Below the pieces are notes generated by a model. It saw only the letters and a program-made list of their open reading frames with translations. It did not search any database and was not told the DNA's origin. A stretch of 64,000 bases of DNA, taken from contig JAFQQM010000023.1 of assembly GCA_017410585.1 (NCBI GenBank), positions 1 through 64,000 on the forward strand. The letters run 5' to 3'. Shown piece after piece: positions 26,115 to 35,044 of this stretch; the first letter of the stretch is position 1; each line of letters begins with the position of its first letter. The DNA comes from Clostridia bacterium. GTDB taxonomy: Bacteria; Bacillota; Clostridia; Oscillospirales; Acutalibacteraceae. Both the position numbers and the translations under genes were made by a program.

Positions 26115-27580
26115 CTAATGAAAACAATCTAAAAAAATCAGTAATTTCCGGCGTAATCTGGAAATTTATTGAAGTACTGACAACAGATGGTATTTCATTT
26201 GTTGTTTCCGTGGTACTCGCCCGTTTGCTCTCGCCGGATGATTATGGTGAAATCGCTCTGGTGAATGTCTTTATTGTGATCGCCAACGTTTTTGTTGTCA
26301 ATGGTCTCGGCACGGCGTTGATTCAGAAAAAAGAAGCGGATTCACTGGACTTTTCGTCTGTATTTTACTTTAATTTTGCCTTCTCATTGACGCTATATGG
26401 CATTATTTTCCTGACGGCACCTGCTCTGGCTCGGTTTTATGAAACGCCACACTTGGTGATCGTTTTGCGCGTGCTCGCCTTACGTATTCCGATCGCTTCG
26501 ATCAACTCCGTACAAAGCGCTTACGTTTCGCGTCAGATGGCCTTTAAGAAGGTCTTTTGGGCTTCTCTTATTGGCACCGTTTTATCAGGCGCAGTCGGCA
26601 TCGCTATGGCGCTTGCCGGTTATGGCGTGTGGGCATTGGTCGGACAAGTGCTTTTTGGCGCTTTGATCAATACAATAGTTATGTTTGTGGTTATTTCTTG
26701 GCGTCCCACACTGGAATTTTCTTGGAAACGTCTTAAGAGTCTGGTGGATTACGGTTGGAAAATCTTGGCCTCAAGCCTAATTAAAGTTGGTTATGAGCAA
26801 CTATCAAGCCTGATTATCGGAAAACTATATACAACCGAAAACCTAGCACACTACACCAAGGGGAAGCACTATCCTGAACTGGTTGTGTCCGGTGTTAATT
26901 CTTCAATCAGTTCAGTACTATTTCCGGCTTTTTCCAAAAAACAAACCGATCTCAACGAACTCAAGCAAATGGTCAGGCGTTCAATGCATATGGGGACCTA
27001 CGTTTTGATGCCGCTGCTTTTTGGACTTGCCGCGCTTGCCAAACCGTTTATCTCTTTTCTTCTGACTGACAAATGGCTTCCATGTGCTATCTTTCTTCAG
27101 ATCAGTTGTATATACTATGCCTTTCAGCCTGTTCAGACTGCCAATCTGCAGGCGATTCGTGCTATCGGAAGAAGTGATGTCATTTTAATTCTTGACATCA
27201 TCAAACGAGGCGTCGGCTTACTGTTTTTGTTGGCCTTTATGCATCAAGGTGTTTTAGCGGTTGCTATAGCACCGCTTGTGGTATCCTTTGTGGCTATGAT
27301 TGCTAATGCCATTCCAAATCGCAAGTTTATTAAATACCGTTTTTGTGAGCAGTTATCCGATCTGCTTCCTAACTTGTTTTTATCACTACTGATGGCAATA
27401 GCGGTTTACTTTCTGTCGCAATTACTACACCAATTAGGAATGTCAAACTTTTTAATCTTACTGGTGAGCTTTTTTGCCGGTGTAGTTATTTATGTGTTAG
27501 AGTCAATACTGACTCGCAACAAAAGTTTCTTCTATATCTTACGAACCATAAAAGAGTACCTTCCCGGCAACCGGAAATAA
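26111..27580 (+). CDS. Wzx-type flippase (second; WzxC/TuaB-like)
   Basis: 489 residues, about 14 hydrophobic segments. N-terminus KKSVISGVIWKFIEVLTTDG and the stretch LARLLSPDDYGEIALVNVFI with VVNGLGTALIQKKEAD are typical of the WzxC/TuaB branch of the polysaccharide exporter superfamily, distinct from the first flippase at 19297. It marks the start of a region with visibly lower GC content. Having two flippases implies either two repeat-unit types or an acquired second module. Confidence 0.86.
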   Translation: MTNENNLKKSVISGVIWKFIEVLTTDGISFVVSVVLARLLSPDDYGEIALVNVFIVIANVFVVNGLGTALIQKKEADSLDFSSVFYFNFAFSLTLYGIIFLTAPALARFYETPHLVIVLRVLALRIPIASINSVQSAYVSRQMAFKKVFWASLIGTVLSGAVGIAMALAGYGVWALVGQVLFGALINTIVMFVVISWRPTLEFSWKRLKSLVDYGWKILASSLIKVGYEQLSSLIIGKLYTTENLAHYTKGKHYPELVVSGVNSSISSVLFPAFSKKQTDLNELKQMVRRSMHMGTYVLMPLLFGLAALAKPFISFLLTDKWLPCAIFLQISCIYYAFQPVQTANLQAIRAIGRSDVILILDIIKRGVGLLFLLAFMHQGVLAVAIAPLVVSFVAMIANAIPNRKFIKYRFCEQLSDLLPNLFLSLLMAIAVYFLSQLLHQLGMSNFLILLVSFFAGVVIYVLESILTRNKSFFYILRTIKEYLPGNRK

Positions 27581-27593
27581 CATTGAAAGGAGC

Positions 27594-28892
27594 GTGAACA
27601 TCATCGTTAATGCGATCACCCAAAAAGCAAAGCATAAGCCCTCTTTGCTGACCATTGAACGACTGTGTGCGCTATACGTCGTATTATGGATCTTCGTTCC
27701 GCCCATTCAGATAGGTGCATTATATCGCTTGATTGCGGTTGCCTGTGCGACAGTTTGGTTTATACTGGTTTCCGTTCAAAACAGTGAGAAAACCGGGAAG
27801 ATGGCTGATTTTTTACGAATCGCTCTTCCGTGTTTGTTTTTGTTGATTATTCAAGCCTTCCCGCGTTTTGGCTTTCCTGGAGTAATTATTCGAAATCTAC
27901 AGTTCATCATTGTTCTGATCTGTGCGCTGATAGGTATTTATTATTCTGTCAATGAGCCTGAGTTTCTTAAAAAAATAATTTGCATTTCCATGTTGGTTAT
28001 GGTGATATTTTCAATCACCACCATCCAAGGCCTGATCAACGACCCCTATGCATCGCGTGTTGCAAACGTCCAGTCGATGGAAGATCGCTTTGAGGGAATC
28101 AAGAACGTCGGCTTATATGGCTATATTTATATGGGCGTTATGTTGGCACCACTCTTGCTGTTTAAGATCATAAACCGGATCTCTTTCGGGAAATTCTTTG
28201 ACTTTGTTTCTGTGATTCTGTTTCTGCTGTTTTCGGTTATGACAATTCTATCCGGCTATATGATTGCCAATTTCTGTTTTATTCTTGGCTGTAGTCTGAT
28301 TTTGATTTTTAATAACCCTAAAAACTTTTCACTGAAACTGGTGCTTTTGATCGTGTGTGCGATCCTGTTTCTACTTCTGTACAAAGCAATATTATCAGCG
28401 GCTTTTGAATGGTTGATGGATGTTTTTCAAGATAATCCCGTTTACTATTCCAAACTTATTGATTTCCGTGCCTTATTTCTTAGTGGCGACGCGTCCGGTT
28501 CCAACGTTGAAGGTCGCTTTTCCAGTTATGTTAGAAGTATCGAAAACGCACTCCACTACCCGCTTATTGGTTCTTATCTGTTTGGTAAAGATCACGGCGG
28601 CGGACATTCGGACGTAATTGATACGATCGGACGTTATGGCTGGTTGGTTGCGTATCTGAAATTTAAGATCTATTGGCACTTACCTTATCAAACATATAAA
28701 GCAACATACAAGCATTTCTCCTTGAACGCATTGGTTGTTGTCTTTATCTTGTTTGGCATCTTTGATCCGTATTCCCAGGAATTCTGCATTGCGCTTTACT
28801 TATTTTTACCGTACATATTGCGTTGTGCGGATGGCTTGGCAAGCCAGAATGATGCCTATCTCAAGTATTTACGGAGGGAGAATACGCAATGA
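27594..28892 (+). CDS. Wzy-type polymerase (second)
   Basis: 432 residues, about 10-11 hydrophobic segments, with a periplasmic-type loop GDASGSNVEGRFSSYVRS (near 296-313) followed by GSYLFGKDHGGGHSDVIDTI, similar in layout to O-antigen/capsule polymerases. The GTG start at 27594 lies only one base after AAAGGAG; the next codons AAC and then ATC (27600, seven bases from that site) leave the true start uncertain. The gene is strongly AT-rich (one 60-base line near 27961 counts about 27% GC). Confidence 0.72.
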   Translation: MNIIVNAITQKAKHKPSLLTIERLCALYVVLWIFVPPIQIGALYRLIAVACATVWFILVSVQNSEKTGKMADFLRIALPCLFLLIIQAFPRFGFPGVIIRNLQFIIVLICALIGIYYSVNEPEFLKKIICISMLVMVIFSITTIQGLINDPYASRVANVQSMEDRFEGIKNVGLYGYIYMGVMLAPLLLFKIINRISFGKFFDFVSVILFLLFSVMTILSGYMIANFCFILGCSLILIFNNPKNFSLKLVLLIVCAILFLLLYKAILSAAFEWLMDVFQDNPVYYSKLIDFRALFLSGDASGSNVEGRFSSYVRSIENALHYPLIGSYLFGKDHGGGHSDVIDTIGRYGWLVAYLKFKIYWHLPYQTYKATYKHFSLNALVVVFILFGIFDPYSQEFCIALYLFLPYILRCADGLASQNDAYLKYLRRENTQ

Positions 28893-29926
28893 AGCGTTGC
28901 ATCTTCGTCTGCCCATATTACGGCAAGTGGCCTGAGACGTTTCGCGAATGGGTTTATACTGCAGGTTATTTGAAAGAGCAAAACGTGGATTTTTTATTGA
29001 TCACCGATTTAACGATTGATTTTGAACTACCTTCGAATTTTCGTGTACTCCCGTTGTCTTTTTCTGAATTGCAGGCCCGTTATCAGCAAATTCACGATTT
29101 CGATATATCACTCAATTCTCCTTATAAACTTTGCGACTTCAGACCGACAATGGGGCAGGTGTTTAACAAAGAACTGGAAGGCTATGATTTTTGGGGACAC
29201 TGCGACTGCGATTTGGTCTGGGGCGATTTTCGGGCTATGTTACCGGATGAAGTGTTCGAAAAATACGATAGAATTCAATATCTTGGACACTGTATTTTAT
29301 ACAGAAACACGCCGATGATGAATCAAGCGTATAGTCTTCCCGGTGATTATTACAGCCACCGCAAGGTTTATTCTTCGCCACTATATTATTCGTTTGATGA
29401 ACATCCCGGTATGCTGAATGTCGTTCTCAAGAATAAGATCACGAACTATATCGGTGACGTGGTGGCTGATATCTCGCCTATGTATAGCCGTATGCGGATT
29501 TCTCGCCGTAACAATTATCGGCATCAGATTGTATACTGGCATAATGGCCGTGTTTTCCGAACCGGTGTGGACGAGCAGGACGAATTGCACACAGATGAGT
29601 TTTTGTACTGCCACTTCCAACAAAAGCATCCAACAGCACTTGATTGTTGGGAAGAAGACAAAGAGCCGGTGGCTTTTATTTTGTATGCCGATCACTTGGA
29701 GGAGTTTGATCCTAAAGAGATAACGGCTCAATTCGTAAAAGCGCATTCTGATTTTGTATCGGAAGAGCAAGATAAAACGGATCGTCGAAACTATTTAATT
29801 AAGAAAATCAAACTTTTTCTGAAAATGCCCTTAAAAGAAAAACTTGTTTGGATCCGGTTACGTTCGGCAACTAAGCGGGCAACGAAACGCCTGCCACTAT
29901 TGATGGGAACCTTTGATCCGAAGTAG
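28889..29926 (+). CDS. DUF6625-type putative glycosyltransferase
   Basis: 345 residues. The N-terminus CIFVCPYYGKWPETFREW, the DFLLITDLTIDFELPSN stretch and especially PYKLCDFRPTMGQVFNKEL followed by GYDFWGHCDCDLVWGDFR (near residues 80-115) match a family found in capsule loci, annotated DUF6625 as far as I recall. The DCD triplet in WGHCDCDLVWG would serve as a metal-binding DXD motif of a GT-A transferase. The sugar is unknown. A basic C-terminal tail may bind the membrane. ATG overlaps the upstream stop by four bases. Confidence 0.7.
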   Translation: MKRCIFVCPYYGKWPETFREWVYTAGYLKEQNVDFLLITDLTIDFELPSNFRVLPLSFSELQARYQQIHDFDISLNSPYKLCDFRPTMGQVFNKELEGYDFWGHCDCDLVWGDFRAMLPDEVFEKYDRIQYLGHCILYRNTPMMNQAYSLPGDYYSHRKVYSSPLYYSFDEHPGMLNVVLKNKITNYIGDVVADISPMYSRMRISRRNNYRHQIVYWHNGRVFRTGVDEQDELHTDEFLYCHFQQKHPTALDCWEEDKEPVAFILYADHLEEFDPKEITAQFVKAHSDFVSEEQDKTDRRNYLIKKIKLFLKMPLKEKLVWIRLRSATKRATKRLPLLMGTFDPK

Positions 29927-29929
29927 GGG

Positions 29930-31105
29930 GTGTTTGATACGCATATTCTATATCTTGGTTATTACTGTCCGGACGAGTTGTTCGAGGAGTTATACCGACA
30001 GGATAAAGACGTTTCGGTGGCGGCTCATAAACTCGAAAAACAACTTATATCACACTTGAAAGAACACAAGGACGTCAACCTTACGGTACTTTCCAGTATC
30101 GCAATGGAAGAGCGGGCCGGTGTGGCAGAAAAAAAAGGATGGTGCGAGGATTCTATTCAATACGTCTGGCGGAAGCGTGGATCCGGCATCGCCCTTAGCA
30201 ATCTCAGAAAAGTTTATAAATCCGTGCAAAATTGGCTGAATCAAACCGAAGGTCAGCAACGAGTTGTGCTTGCCTATGCAATCAATCCAACGCTTTTGTG
30301 GCCGCTTTTTGTCGGACGCCGCTCTGTGAAGGTTGTTACGATCTGCACGGAGATTCCGCGCTTTCGGATCATTCCGGGAAAAGCCTGGGCTGTTTCCATC
30401 AAGAAGTACATAAGTGAATGGTTTAACAGCCGTATGGATGGTTACGTGTTTCTTTCAAAGCAAATGAACGACGTCACCAATCCAAAAGAAAATCCTTATA
30501 TCGTCATTGAAGGATTTCCGGATATTCCGATGGAACCCGTGTTTCCAGAAAACGATAGCACGCGTCCGGAGAAGCTGTTTTATGCCGGATATTTGCATAA
30601 AGATAACGGCGTCGACGTGCTATTGGATGGTTTTTCGCGTCTTTCGCGAAACGACGTCTCCTTAGTTTTGTGCGGGACCGGTGATCTTGTGCCGGAAATT
30701 CAACGCCTTAGCGAGACCGACTCCCGTATTTGCTATTTGGGGAGCGTAACAAACGACCGCGTTCTTAAACTGGAACGGGAAGCCACTCTTTTGATCAATC
30801 CGCGCAAGCCGGATCATCCGCTTACCCGCTATTCTTTTCCATCTAAGACCTTCGAGTATTTCACCTCCGGGACACCCACGATGATGTCTCGACTTGACGG
30901 AATTCCTGAAGAGTACTATCAGTACTGTTATACTTGTGACGTCACTTCTGCAGATGCATTTTTGGCTGATCTCGAGCAAGTTCTCTCAATTTCGGGTGCG
31001 GAACGCGACAAAAATGCCAAGTCCGCCTTTGAATTTGTGGTGACAAAGAAGTCGTCTGCTATGCAGGTGGGACACCTGTTGGAGTATTTAGAGCGATTGG
31101 TATAA
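29930..31105 (+). CDS. Glycosyltransferase family 4
   Basis: 391 residues. The N-terminal THILYLGYYCPDELFEEL and donor domain EKLFYAGYLHKDNGVDVLLDG (near 220), LVLCGTGDLVPEI (near 246) and YSFPSKTFEYFTSGTPTMMS (near 303-322) give a GT4-like GT-B protein. The ExxxxxxE motif is shortened around KTFEYFTSG. The only in-frame conventional start is GTG at 29930, which overlaps the G-run of the apparent ribosome site; a non-standard start (ACG 29939 or ATT 29945) is possible. Three bases separate it from the upstream stop. Confidence 0.8.
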   Translation: MFDTHILYLGYYCPDELFEELYRQDKDVSVAAHKLEKQLISHLKEHKDVNLTVLSSIAMEERAGVAEKKGWCEDSIQYVWRKRGSGIALSNLRKVYKSVQNWLNQTEGQQRVVLAYAINPTLLWPLFVGRRSVKVVTICTEIPRFRIIPGKAWAVSIKKYISEWFNSRMDGYVFLSKQMNDVTNPKENPYIVIEGFPDIPMEPVFPENDSTRPEKLFYAGYLHKDNGVDVLLDGFSRLSRNDVSLVLCGTGDLVPEIQRLSETDSRICYLGSVTNDRVLKLEREATLLINPRKPDHPLTRYSFPSKTFEYFTSGTPTMMSRLDGIPEEYYQYCYTCDVTSADAFLADLEQVLSISGAERDKNAKSAFEFVVTKKSSAMQVGHLLEYLERLV

Positions 31106-31124
31106 AGGACATAAGGAGTATCGA

Positions 31125-32246
31125 ATGAACTTTCTTTACTATTATAGTAAATTGAATATCGGCGGGGCGGAACGTTCCACAGTTCGTCTTCTTAACTTGT
31201 TGGCGGAACACGGTCATTCTGTTACTCTGCTCCTGCGGTGGAGTGGTGGTACGCTGGAAAACGAACTATCATCCAAGGTGCGGGTCATTCATCTTAAACA
31301 AGCCGGAAATGGCTCGAAACTACATTTTATAGCCGAGACAGTCAAGTCGTTTTACCGTGCGAGAACGCTTCGGCGCGAACACTATGATGTAGCCATCAGC
31401 GGGTTGTTTGGATATGATCCCGGTTTTCTCTTTAAAAACATTCGCTCCAAGCAGTATTATCAACTGCTGCGAAATGATGTGGAAAAAACCGGTGATTTTG
31501 GGAAAACGGCGGAATATATGCAGAAATATGGTAATCGGTTTGATGCGTATATCGGCGTCTCTGAATATACGACCGAGTCATTTCGCCGGTGTTATCCAAA
31601 CCATGCTGACCGCGCGCATACGATCTACAATATTTTACCTACCGTCGACGTAGATGCTGCATATAAGGCTCCCGATCCAATTGCGGAGGGGAGAGGCCGT
31701 TTTCGCATTGTGACGATTTGTCGCTTGGCAGATCAAGCCAAGGGTTTATTTCGTATGGTCGACGTTTGCACGTCATTATATAAAGAATTCGGAGATACTT
31801 TCATCTGGTATATCGTAGGTAAAGGCCCGGATGAGAGCGAACTTCGCCGCCGCATTACGGAATCCGGTTTAGATAGCGTGATGAAGCTGTGTGGCGAGAC
31901 ACAAGACCCCTTTCCTTACTATGCCAACGCCGATTTGGTGGCGGTGCTCTCCTATAACGAAGGGCTTTGCGGTGTGGTGAATGAGGCGAAGATTATGTGC
32001 CGACCGGTGATCGCCACACGCTTTTCGGGAATTGGTGAGCAGATTACCGATGGCAAAAATGGATTTATTGTTGAGAATAATGGATCGGCTATTTTAGAGA
32101 AACTGCGCGCTATCTTAGCGGATCCGACTTTGCTATGCGATATGCAAATCAACGGAATGCCTGCCGTTTTGCTGGACAATGATCGGAAGATCGCACAGTA
32201 CGAAGAACTTTTTCAATCTATCGAAAAGAAGGAAGATCGATTATGA
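31125..32246 (+). CDS. Glycosyltransferase family 4
   Basis: 373 residues, GT-B fold. Acceptor-side loop LNIGGAERSTVRLLNLLAE (residues 9-27) and donor-side FRIVTICRLADQAKGLFRMV (near 190), WYIVGKGPDESELRRRI (near 225), LSYNEGLCGVVNEAKIMCRP (near 272-291) with the ExxxxxxE-type motif. ATG follows AAGGAG. It ends with a four-base overlap into the GT2 gene. Acceptor unknown. Confidence 0.86.
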   Translation: MNFLYYYSKLNIGGAERSTVRLLNLLAEHGHSVTLLLRWSGGTLENELSSKVRVIHLKQAGNGSKLHFIAETVKSFYRARTLRREHYDVAISGLFGYDPGFLFKNIRSKQYYQLLRNDVEKTGDFGKTAEYMQKYGNRFDAYIGVSEYTTESFRRCYPNHADRAHTIYNILPTVDVDAAYKAPDPIAEGRGRFRIVTICRLADQAKGLFRMVDVCTSLYKEFGDTFIWYIVGKGPDESELRRRITESGLDSVMKLCGETQDPFPYYANADLVAVLSYNEGLCGVVNEAKIMCRPVIATRFSGIGEQITDGKNGFIVENNGSAILEKLRAILADPTLLCDMQINGMPAVLLDNDRKIAQYEELFQSIEKKEDRL

Positions 32247-33307
32247 AGGATGGTCAAATTGCCGTTAGCATCATCGTTCCTGTCTATAACGTTGAGGCCT
32301 ACCTCAAGCAATGCTTGGATTCGGTGGTAAACCAAACTCTGAAAAATGTTGAAATTATACTGGTCAACGATGGATCGACCGATAAGTCTGAGGAGATCTG
32401 CAAGCAATATCTTAGCGATGAGCGGGTCATTTTGCTCAACCAAAGTAATTCCGGTCTGGCGGCAGCTAGGCAAGCTGGGATGAACATTGCCAAAGGCGAG
32501 TACATCGGCTTTGTTGATTCGGACGATTGGTTGGAACTGACGATGTATGAGGAGTTGTACGCGGCGGCCAAGCAAAACGATGCCGATATCGTTTTTTGTA
32601 ACGTCTATCGCAACGAAGACAAAAAGGAACAGATTTATTTCCCGCCCGGATTCTACGACCGTACCGGTATAGAAAAAACTATTTTTCCGCAATTATTAGC
32701 GGCATTTAATGCCGATCAGGATGAGTGCACCATCCGTTGGTGCAACTGGTTGCGCATTTATCGTCGCACGTTAATCGAAGAGAATCAGATCTGCTTTGAT
32801 CCGAGATTCCGTCGCTGCCAAGACCTTCCGTTTACCTTTGAGTGTACGATCCATGCGGAAAAATATTACTATTTAGGGGATCGATATCTCTACCACAATC
32901 GTATGAACTTTGAATCGCTTTCTAAAGGTTATACGAAAAATATGTGGGAATTATTAAAACCGTTAGTCGCACACCTCCAAAGGGTTGTAACAAATTATAC
33001 TCGCTATGATTTTACCGCACAGATGCATTTGCGCGCCATGTTAACGGCGTTTGAGTGTGCCGATAACGAGTCCAAACCCAACAACACTCGCCGTCTTCGT
33101 GAACGTATATCGACCATTCGAACGATCATGAAGGAAGCCAATGCTTTTGGCTATCTGCCGAGTACTCAACCGTCGGGAATGCGTAGAATCTACAAACTTA
33201 ACTATTTTTGTTTCCGTCATCGCTTGCCGTTGTTGTACTATCTGCTCTCTCGCAAACGTTATGCGTCGCGGCAAAAAGAATATAATGTATCATTTAAACG
33301 TAAATGA
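32243..33307 (+). CDS. Glycosyltransferase family 2
   Basis: 354 residues. The first 115 residues are a classic GT2 domain: VSIIVPVYNVEAYLKQCLDS, ILVNDGSTDKSEEIC, GLAAARQAGMNIAKGEYIGF and the VDSDDW metal/donor motif (near residues 93-98). The remainder, including PRFRRCQDLPFTFEC, is the usual variable acceptor region and the last 50 residues are basic. It would extend the repeat unit with a beta-linked sugar if it inverts, as GT2 enzymes do. Confidence 0.88.
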   Translation: MKDGQIAVSIIVPVYNVEAYLKQCLDSVVNQTLKNVEIILVNDGSTDKSEEICKQYLSDERVILLNQSNSGLAAARQAGMNIAKGEYIGFVDSDDWLELTMYEELYAAAKQNDADIVFCNVYRNEDKKEQIYFPPGFYDRTGIEKTIFPQLLAAFNADQDECTIRWCNWLRIYRRTLIEENQICFDPRFRRCQDLPFTFECTIHAEKYYYLGDRYLYHNRMNFESLSKGYTKNMWELLKPLVAHLQRVVTNYTRYDFTAQMHLRAMLTAFECADNESKPNNTRRLRERISTIRTIMKEANAFGYLPSTQPSGMRRIYKLNYFCFRHRLPLLYYLLSRKRYASRQKEYNVSFKRK

Positions 33308-33325
33308 TGATAGGGAGGAATTTAG

Positions 33326-35041
33326 TTGTATTCGGATATTAAAAGCGTACAGCTATTGGTTGCGCTGTTAAAGCAGTACAGCATAAGTAAAGTGGTTGTT
33401 TCCCCAGGGAACCGCAACGTACCGATTGTTCATTCTCTGGAACAGGATCCGTTTTTTACCACGTATTCGGTGGTGGATGAGCGTAGTGCCGGCTTCTTTG
33501 GCATCGGGTTAATTCAACGTTATCGTGAGCCAGTAGCGATTTGTTGCACATCGGGAACGGCGGTCTGTAACTATTATTCCGCCATCGCCGAGGCCTATTA
33601 TCAGAAATTACCGCTTTTGGTGATCAGCGCCGATCGAAATCCTTATTATTTGAACCAAGACGAAGAGCAGATGGTTCCTCAAACCGAAGGTTTTACAAAA
33701 GTAACAAAAGCAATCGTGAATCTACCAATGTGCCGAGATACAGCCGATGAACGTGTGTGCTACCGGAAAATTTGCGAAGCAATATTAGAACTCAATCATC
33801 ATGGCTGCGGCCCGGTTCAGATTAATGTGCCAATGGAAACACAAATCAGTTCTTTCCATACGCCCGAACTTCCGGATATTCGGGCGATTCAACGACATCA
33901 CCTCGATGAAGATTGGTCGGCACTGGCGGATATGCTCCGTGCTCATAAAGTATTGGTTCTTTATGGTCAGGCGTCACCACTATCCGCAGAAGATACATCG
34001 CTCGTTGAAGAATTCGCACGTAAAACCGGTGCCGTAATCGCAGTAGACGTTCTATCAAATTTACAATGTGCTGGCACAATTCCAACCTTCCATCTTTCCA
34101 GAGTCATAACGGAAGAATTCTTTATTCAAAACCTAAAGCCGGATATTGTTATCACCCTGAATAGTGGTTATATTACCTATATTCGCCGGTATCTGAAATG
34201 CAGCAAGGCGACTATGGCACATTGGGCGGTGAATGAAAACGGAAACATCACCGATACGTTCCAATGTATCTCCGATGTGTTTGAGGCCTCACCTCTGGAA
34301 TTTATGAAAAAAATTGCCGAGACTATTGTCGAAAAAATCCCAGAAGAAAACGACTATTACTTAACTTGGAAGGAGCAGGTAAACAAGTTGGACGCGGATA
34401 CGGCGGCTATTCCATATTCCAATTTGCTTCTTGCGCGTGAATTTTGCGGAGTTCTTCCTAAACATTCTAAGTTGCACGTTGCAAACAGTTCTAGCGTACG
34501 CATGATCGCCCATTTCGACTTGGATCCTTCCGTTGAGGTCTTTTGCAATCGTGGTACCAACGGTATTGACGGTTCGGTGTCGGCGTATGTTGCCATGGCT
34601 GCCACTTCCGACGTTCCGGCTTATCTGCTGGTGGGGGATCTTAGCTTTTTCTACGATATGAACGCCTTGTGGAATAACTATATTTCACCCAATATGCGTA
34701 TTGTTTTGAATAACAATGCTGGAGCCACGCTGTTTCACTATACAGTCGGCAAGGAGAACGTTCCAACGCTAAACCAAAACATCGCGGCAGAGCACAACGC
34801 CACCGCTAAAGGGTGGGTGGAATCCCGTGGGTTTGATTATCTTGCGGTGAATTGTGAGTCGGAATTAAAGACGGCGATGGATGAATTGTCTAAATCAACG
34901 CGTGATAAACCGCTATTTGTTGAGGTGTTTACCGATAAGGAGTCCGATGCCTGCGTTTTGAGAAAATTCTACGAAGGTGATACCAGAAAAGCGCCGAAAG
35001 ACGTTGGCAAGGCGATACTAAAATCCATTTTTTCGAGGTGA
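33326..35041 (+). CDS. MenD-like thiamine-diphosphate enzyme in glycan locus
   Basis: 571 residues, the full length and three-domain order of MenD (SEPHCHC synthase), which joins decarboxylated 2-oxoglutarate to isochorismate. ThDP features are intact: activating E52 in VVDERSAGFF, and GDLSFFYDMNAL through LNNNAG (G437-N463). NSSSVR (S388, R392) matches the MenD substrate site, but the usual SPGSRSTP reads SPGNRNVP (26-33) and the TADRP...NQ region is changed, so the acceptor probably differs. No other menaquinone gene is present; neighbours are an SDR, a pyruvyl transferase and glycosyltransferases. I infer a 2-oxoacid-derived C-C bond formation on a sugar or a small acid that decorates the glycan. 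TTG start, seven bases after AGGGAGG. Confidence 0.8.
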   Translation: MYSDIKSVQLLVALLKQYSISKVVVSPGNRNVPIVHSLEQDPFFTTYSVVDERSAGFFGIGLIQRYREPVAICCTSGTAVCNYYSAIAEAYYQKLPLLVISADRNPYYLNQDEEQMVPQTEGFTKVTKAIVNLPMCRDTADERVCYRKICEAILELNHHGCGPVQINVPMETQISSFHTPELPDIRAIQRHHLDEDWSALADMLRAHKVLVLYGQASPLSAEDTSLVEEFARKTGAVIAVDVLSNLQCAGTIPTFHLSRVITEEFFIQNLKPDIVITLNSGYITYIRRYLKCSKATMAHWAVNENGNITDTFQCISDVFEASPLEFMKKIAETIVEKIPEENDYYLTWKEQVNKLDADTAAIPYSNLLLAREFCGVLPKHSKLHVANSSSVRMIAHFDLDPSVEVFCNRGTNGIDGSVSAYVAMAATSDVPAYLLVGDLSFFYDMNALWNNYISPNMRIVLNNNAGATLFHYTVGKENVPTLNQNIAAEHNATAKGWVESRGFDYLAVNCESELKTAMDELSKSTRDKPLFVEVFTDKESDACVLRKFYEGDTRKAPKDVGKAILKSIFSR

Positions 35042-35044
35042 GTT

